Positions 60,727 through 64,000 of a stretch of 64,000 nucleotides of DNA are shown in pieces (the first letter of the stretch is position 1; each line of letters opens with the position of its first letter). The notes under the pieces are model-generated. The model ran no database searches, was not told the origin of the DNA, and saw nothing but the letters and a program-made list of their open reading frames with translations. The position numbers and the translations under genes were made by a program. Source of the stretch: Euwallacea fornicatus (taxonomy: Eukaryota; Arthropoda; Insecta; Coleoptera; Curculionidae); the NCBI RefSeq assembly GCF_040115645.1, contig NC_089545.1, positions 2,976,001 through 3,040,000 on the forward strand, given 5' to 3'.

Positions 60727-63700
60727 TAACGAAGCAAAATTCAGGGCAGATTCTAGATTAGAGAGACAATTTAGTATTTCTAATTTTCATATTTAATATG
60801 ACACCTTTCACAACGAGGTCCGAAAAGTATTATTTTAACAACGGGTTGCATCGGCATTTGCGAAAATTTTGCTGTTCAGAATTAGGTGTAAAAATTAAAA
60901 GCTCACATTTTTGTACTTCATGTATATATAGGAAAAATCTGGTATGAAACACGTTGGGTAATCACCGCTTTATGCAATTCGCATCCTTTTGCAGAACTCG
61001 TTTCGCTCTTTTAGTTTTTATTCCAAATAAGTATAAACAATCATTGAATACCTATAGCACACTTATCATTAAGTCACTCAATGGAGACTAGGGAGTTCCT
61101 GTAATAGTATATGCATTATATAGTAGTTATGGAATAGCGATTGGAATTATCATCCAGGAATTTGAGAAGAATTATTGAACTAAAATCATTGAACTAAATC
61201 ATTGATTAAATGTGTTTAATCTTCAATACGTTATAGATTTTTGCCAATATCCATTCATATATTCAGAGCGCAAGAGTTTCTAATTTGAAATAGTATGAAT
61301 TCGTCGTTGCATAAGGCATGACCAGACATAAACTATAAAAAATGGAAAAAGAACATTGACTCCATGAAATACATAATCTTATCTGTGGGTTCTAGTGGCG
61401 AAGTTCCCAGATCTACAGAGGAAATTTGAAACTTAAAAGTTTGAATGGAATATTTGCGCTCTGCATTTCGAAAACTGTTCCGTTTTCTTTAAGAATTTAT
61501 CCAGATCGTTATGTTTTGGCAAAATTTCAAATGCTTTCGATGTGGCAATGTTCTGTCTAATGCGGTGAAATGAATCCTATATTGATCCTAGACACTTCAA
61601 TTGAGGTTCTGGAACCTTGAAAAATATTTTTTAGGATCTATTTCAAATACCTTTAAAATCACAAAAATAGGTGTTAATGTGATTCCGTACCCATGTATTA
61701 TAGGTATATGCATGCATTTATTATATTTACTTTGGTATATGGTCCTTGGTTGTGGGAAAATTCTATAGATAATTTTTTTTATTGGATACATGTTATACTT
61801 TTATTCCAAATTGAAAATATTCGCTCTAAACACAGAAAACCTTAGTATATTTTTTATTTTTTAAAATGCCCTAGAAAAAAGATTGAAACGTTTTAGCTTT
61901 TCACCTAACATTTTGAGCACAAATTCTTTCTCTTAAAGCGCATTCAATATTGTTTCCACTGACCTCCTTCTACTTCGCATAAATTCCATTCAAAAATATT
62001 AATGGAGAACTTAACCTAACAACACATATTCCCAGAACCCTCTACATAAACTTTTTCACAATAACTCTCCTAAATCTTTCCTCTTGTCTAAATAATTTTG
62101 TTTTTTGTGATAGTTCCTAGAGATATCATCGCAGACAATCTTTCGGCCCCCTTTACATGTTCCAGTCCTGTCCGTCCCAGTTGATGAATGGCTTTAAGCT
62201 ACCGGTTTTAGAATTCAGTCAAAGGGTGCCGAATGCGGTTAGTTCGGGGGCCGGACATTGTCGAATTTAAAGTTCCCCATTCAATTTAGAATGAGTTTTT
62301 AATTTTATTTTTTTGGATGACTTAACGAGGACTGACGGCTTATATAGGTTTCGACAGTTTCCGAGTAAGTGTTAAAGAGGCTTAGTTTACACCAGGGGTT
62401 TCTGGTCAAGTATTACCGAACTATTTAACGCCAGAAATATCGCAGTGTTTTTAGCTTTGTTATTCATACGAATACACACCAAGCAACAGTTCGTCATGAA
62501 TCTCAACAACTCGAGCGCAGTAGCGCAACAGGCAGCAGAAATAAACAAATCCATTACACACTGCAGGAACGTCACGTCCAACTTTAAGAGAAAAGGAGAC
62601 AGCAATATCTCCAAACAGGCCTGCCCCTAAAGCATAACTCCGCCTCGTGTGAAACCCATCTTTGTTCCGAACGTGGCTTTAGGCCGAACAGGGGGAAGTG
62701 GGGGAACATTGAGCAATGGAACGAAGAAAGAGGACGTCTGGTATGGTATAATAAAGAAGCCTCGTAAAATAAATAGCTCCCGGGCCGGGTGCTGGGTCCC
62801 GTTTCTCGAAAAATGTAATAACAAAACAAAAGGCAGCAGGTTAAATTATTGAGATCTGAAGGATGTTGTTTTGATGACAATGCAGATAGAGAAGAGATAT
62901 GATGAATGGTTTTTCGTAGAGTTGTGCAAAACTGAGAATTTGTCTACCATGCCAAAGGAAAGCAGGAAAGCTGTCATTTTTTCTGATTTAACAACTTTGT
63001 GCCTCTTACCGTTGCCAAAATCCCCTCGCCGAAAATTTACGACACAGGACTGTACCTACTACTAAAATTATGCAACTTCGCCCTAATCTAACTAACCTTG
63101 TAGAAGCTCAAATAATTGAGACTCCATGTTTAAGCTCGAAAAAAGCTCACCCGGTAGGAGTAGAATACAGCCGAGTTTAGGAAATTAACAGACCTGAGGA
63201 GAGGTAAACACATCTCCCCTCACTTTCGAATAGTGTATTATTATACGAAATTTTTTTAATAATCATTATTCCTTAAGGGGAGGATAATTCTCATTCCGAG
63301 CAGCAGCCGAAGGTATAATAACCATAAAAACTGAATATAACTTTGTTAGTGGCTATTGACCATTACCAGATACAAGAAAATGTATTAAAAGTAAATAATG
63401 TTTTGCTTAAAAAATACGTTAAAACATCAGAGCAACGTGGCAACCAAAGCAGCCTGAAATCGCGATGTTTTGATAATGAGTGAAATTACTGTGACACCTC
63501 TACCTGGTCAGCGTGAATGATGACTTTATATCCCGCAGATTTCTCATTATTCCCTCAGACACTGAACGATCTCCATTTGAGTTCAGGTTAGTTGTTGAAC
63601 ATTGGTTCATTAAAAAGTCGCAAACAAAATCCGTTTAAGCAACTTTGAGCCGAGTTTATTGCTCTCCTCAACAACCACTGATACTTGGTGAATCACCATC

Positions 63701-64000
63701 ATAACTCAGGCAGAAAAGAAATAATAATTATTGAATCTCGCTGAGTAATGGCGTATTGTTGTGAAGAGTCGTTCCCTGATGGCCATAATGAAATCTTTAA
63801 TGTAATATCGCCTGTGAAATTAGTTTTTAAAACCTAAAGAAGTCTGATTACTTACGCATGTCAACTTCTGACGTCCGAACAAATGGGGCTCATTCTTCTT
63901 TTGCTTTTTGCCGTCCCGAGCTTCTTGATTGGCTTTATGTCATAATTTTGCTGATGAAATGCCGTGATGCTGTCAGTGATAAAATATTATACTTACGAAG

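Larger units (their letters stand above)
59801..64000. other. Non-coding stretch to window end
   Basis: No gene recognised beyond the repeat pieces at 60605-60726. Frames at 62387-62880 overlap on both strands and look like chance or conserved non-coding DNA. A minus-strand donor-like CTTAC lies at 63991-63995 (reads GTAAG), very close to the end. Confidence 0.5.

Noticed and set aside
62387..62880. Overlapping open frames on both strands near 62.4-62.9 kb
   Set aside because: Neither strand shows a domain or splice context; it is more likely conserved non-coding DNA or chance.

Overview
This is eukaryotic, insect-type DNA: AT-rich, gene-poor and full of decayed transposons. One protein-coding gene is certain. 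The best guess is a beetle, based on the mariner, Tc1, non-LTR and ACAGGGTG-ended repeat content, but the sequence alone does not prove the order. No bacterial operon, tRNA, rRNA or CRISPR array was seen.

The gene is a NET-family zinc-finger regulator (No ocelli / Elbow B; vertebrate ZNF503/ZNF703) on the minus strand. Its large 3' coding exon runs from 14335 down to the stop at 13148. The exon opens after a clean splice acceptor with the family's LDAKKSPLALLAQTCSQIG block, so the short N-terminal exon lies at higher coordinates. I could not find it, and it may be beyond 64000.

The rest looks like the regulatory desert and intron expected around a developmental patterning gene, with transposon debris inserted. 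From left to right: 1-6250 holds non-coding DNA with homeodomain-type AT-rich blocks and a 47-bp hairpin; 6262-7835 carries mariner and possible hAT remnants; 10251-10294 is a perfect 17-bp hairpin; 13148-14335 is the gene; 15807-16500 and 42465-43177 are two copies of one roughly 0.7-kb long-inverted-repeat element; 17477-18135 is a broken mariner/Tc1-like transposase; 18893-19760 is a non-LTR fragment with a microsatellite tail; 22540-23160 is a CG-rich patch with a perfect CRE palindrome; 27019-27759 and 53593-55207 are two copies of a mariner with about 240-bp inverted repeats; 29495-29647 is a possible orphan exon; 33602-33802 is a Tc1 tail; 35968-36491 is a tandemly duplicated, broken, unidentified coding-like sequence; 38211-38389 is a RUNX-like motif cluster; 40041-40392 and 59233-59367 are small inverted-repeat elements.

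An 8-mer, ACAGGGTG, recurs 11 times exactly on the two strands and marks the ends of several unrelated small elements. I found no convincing new multi-gene system. The items most worth checking are the duplicated coding-like unit at 36 kb, the long-palindrome element pair, the possible exon at 29.5 kb and the regulatory motif clusters.
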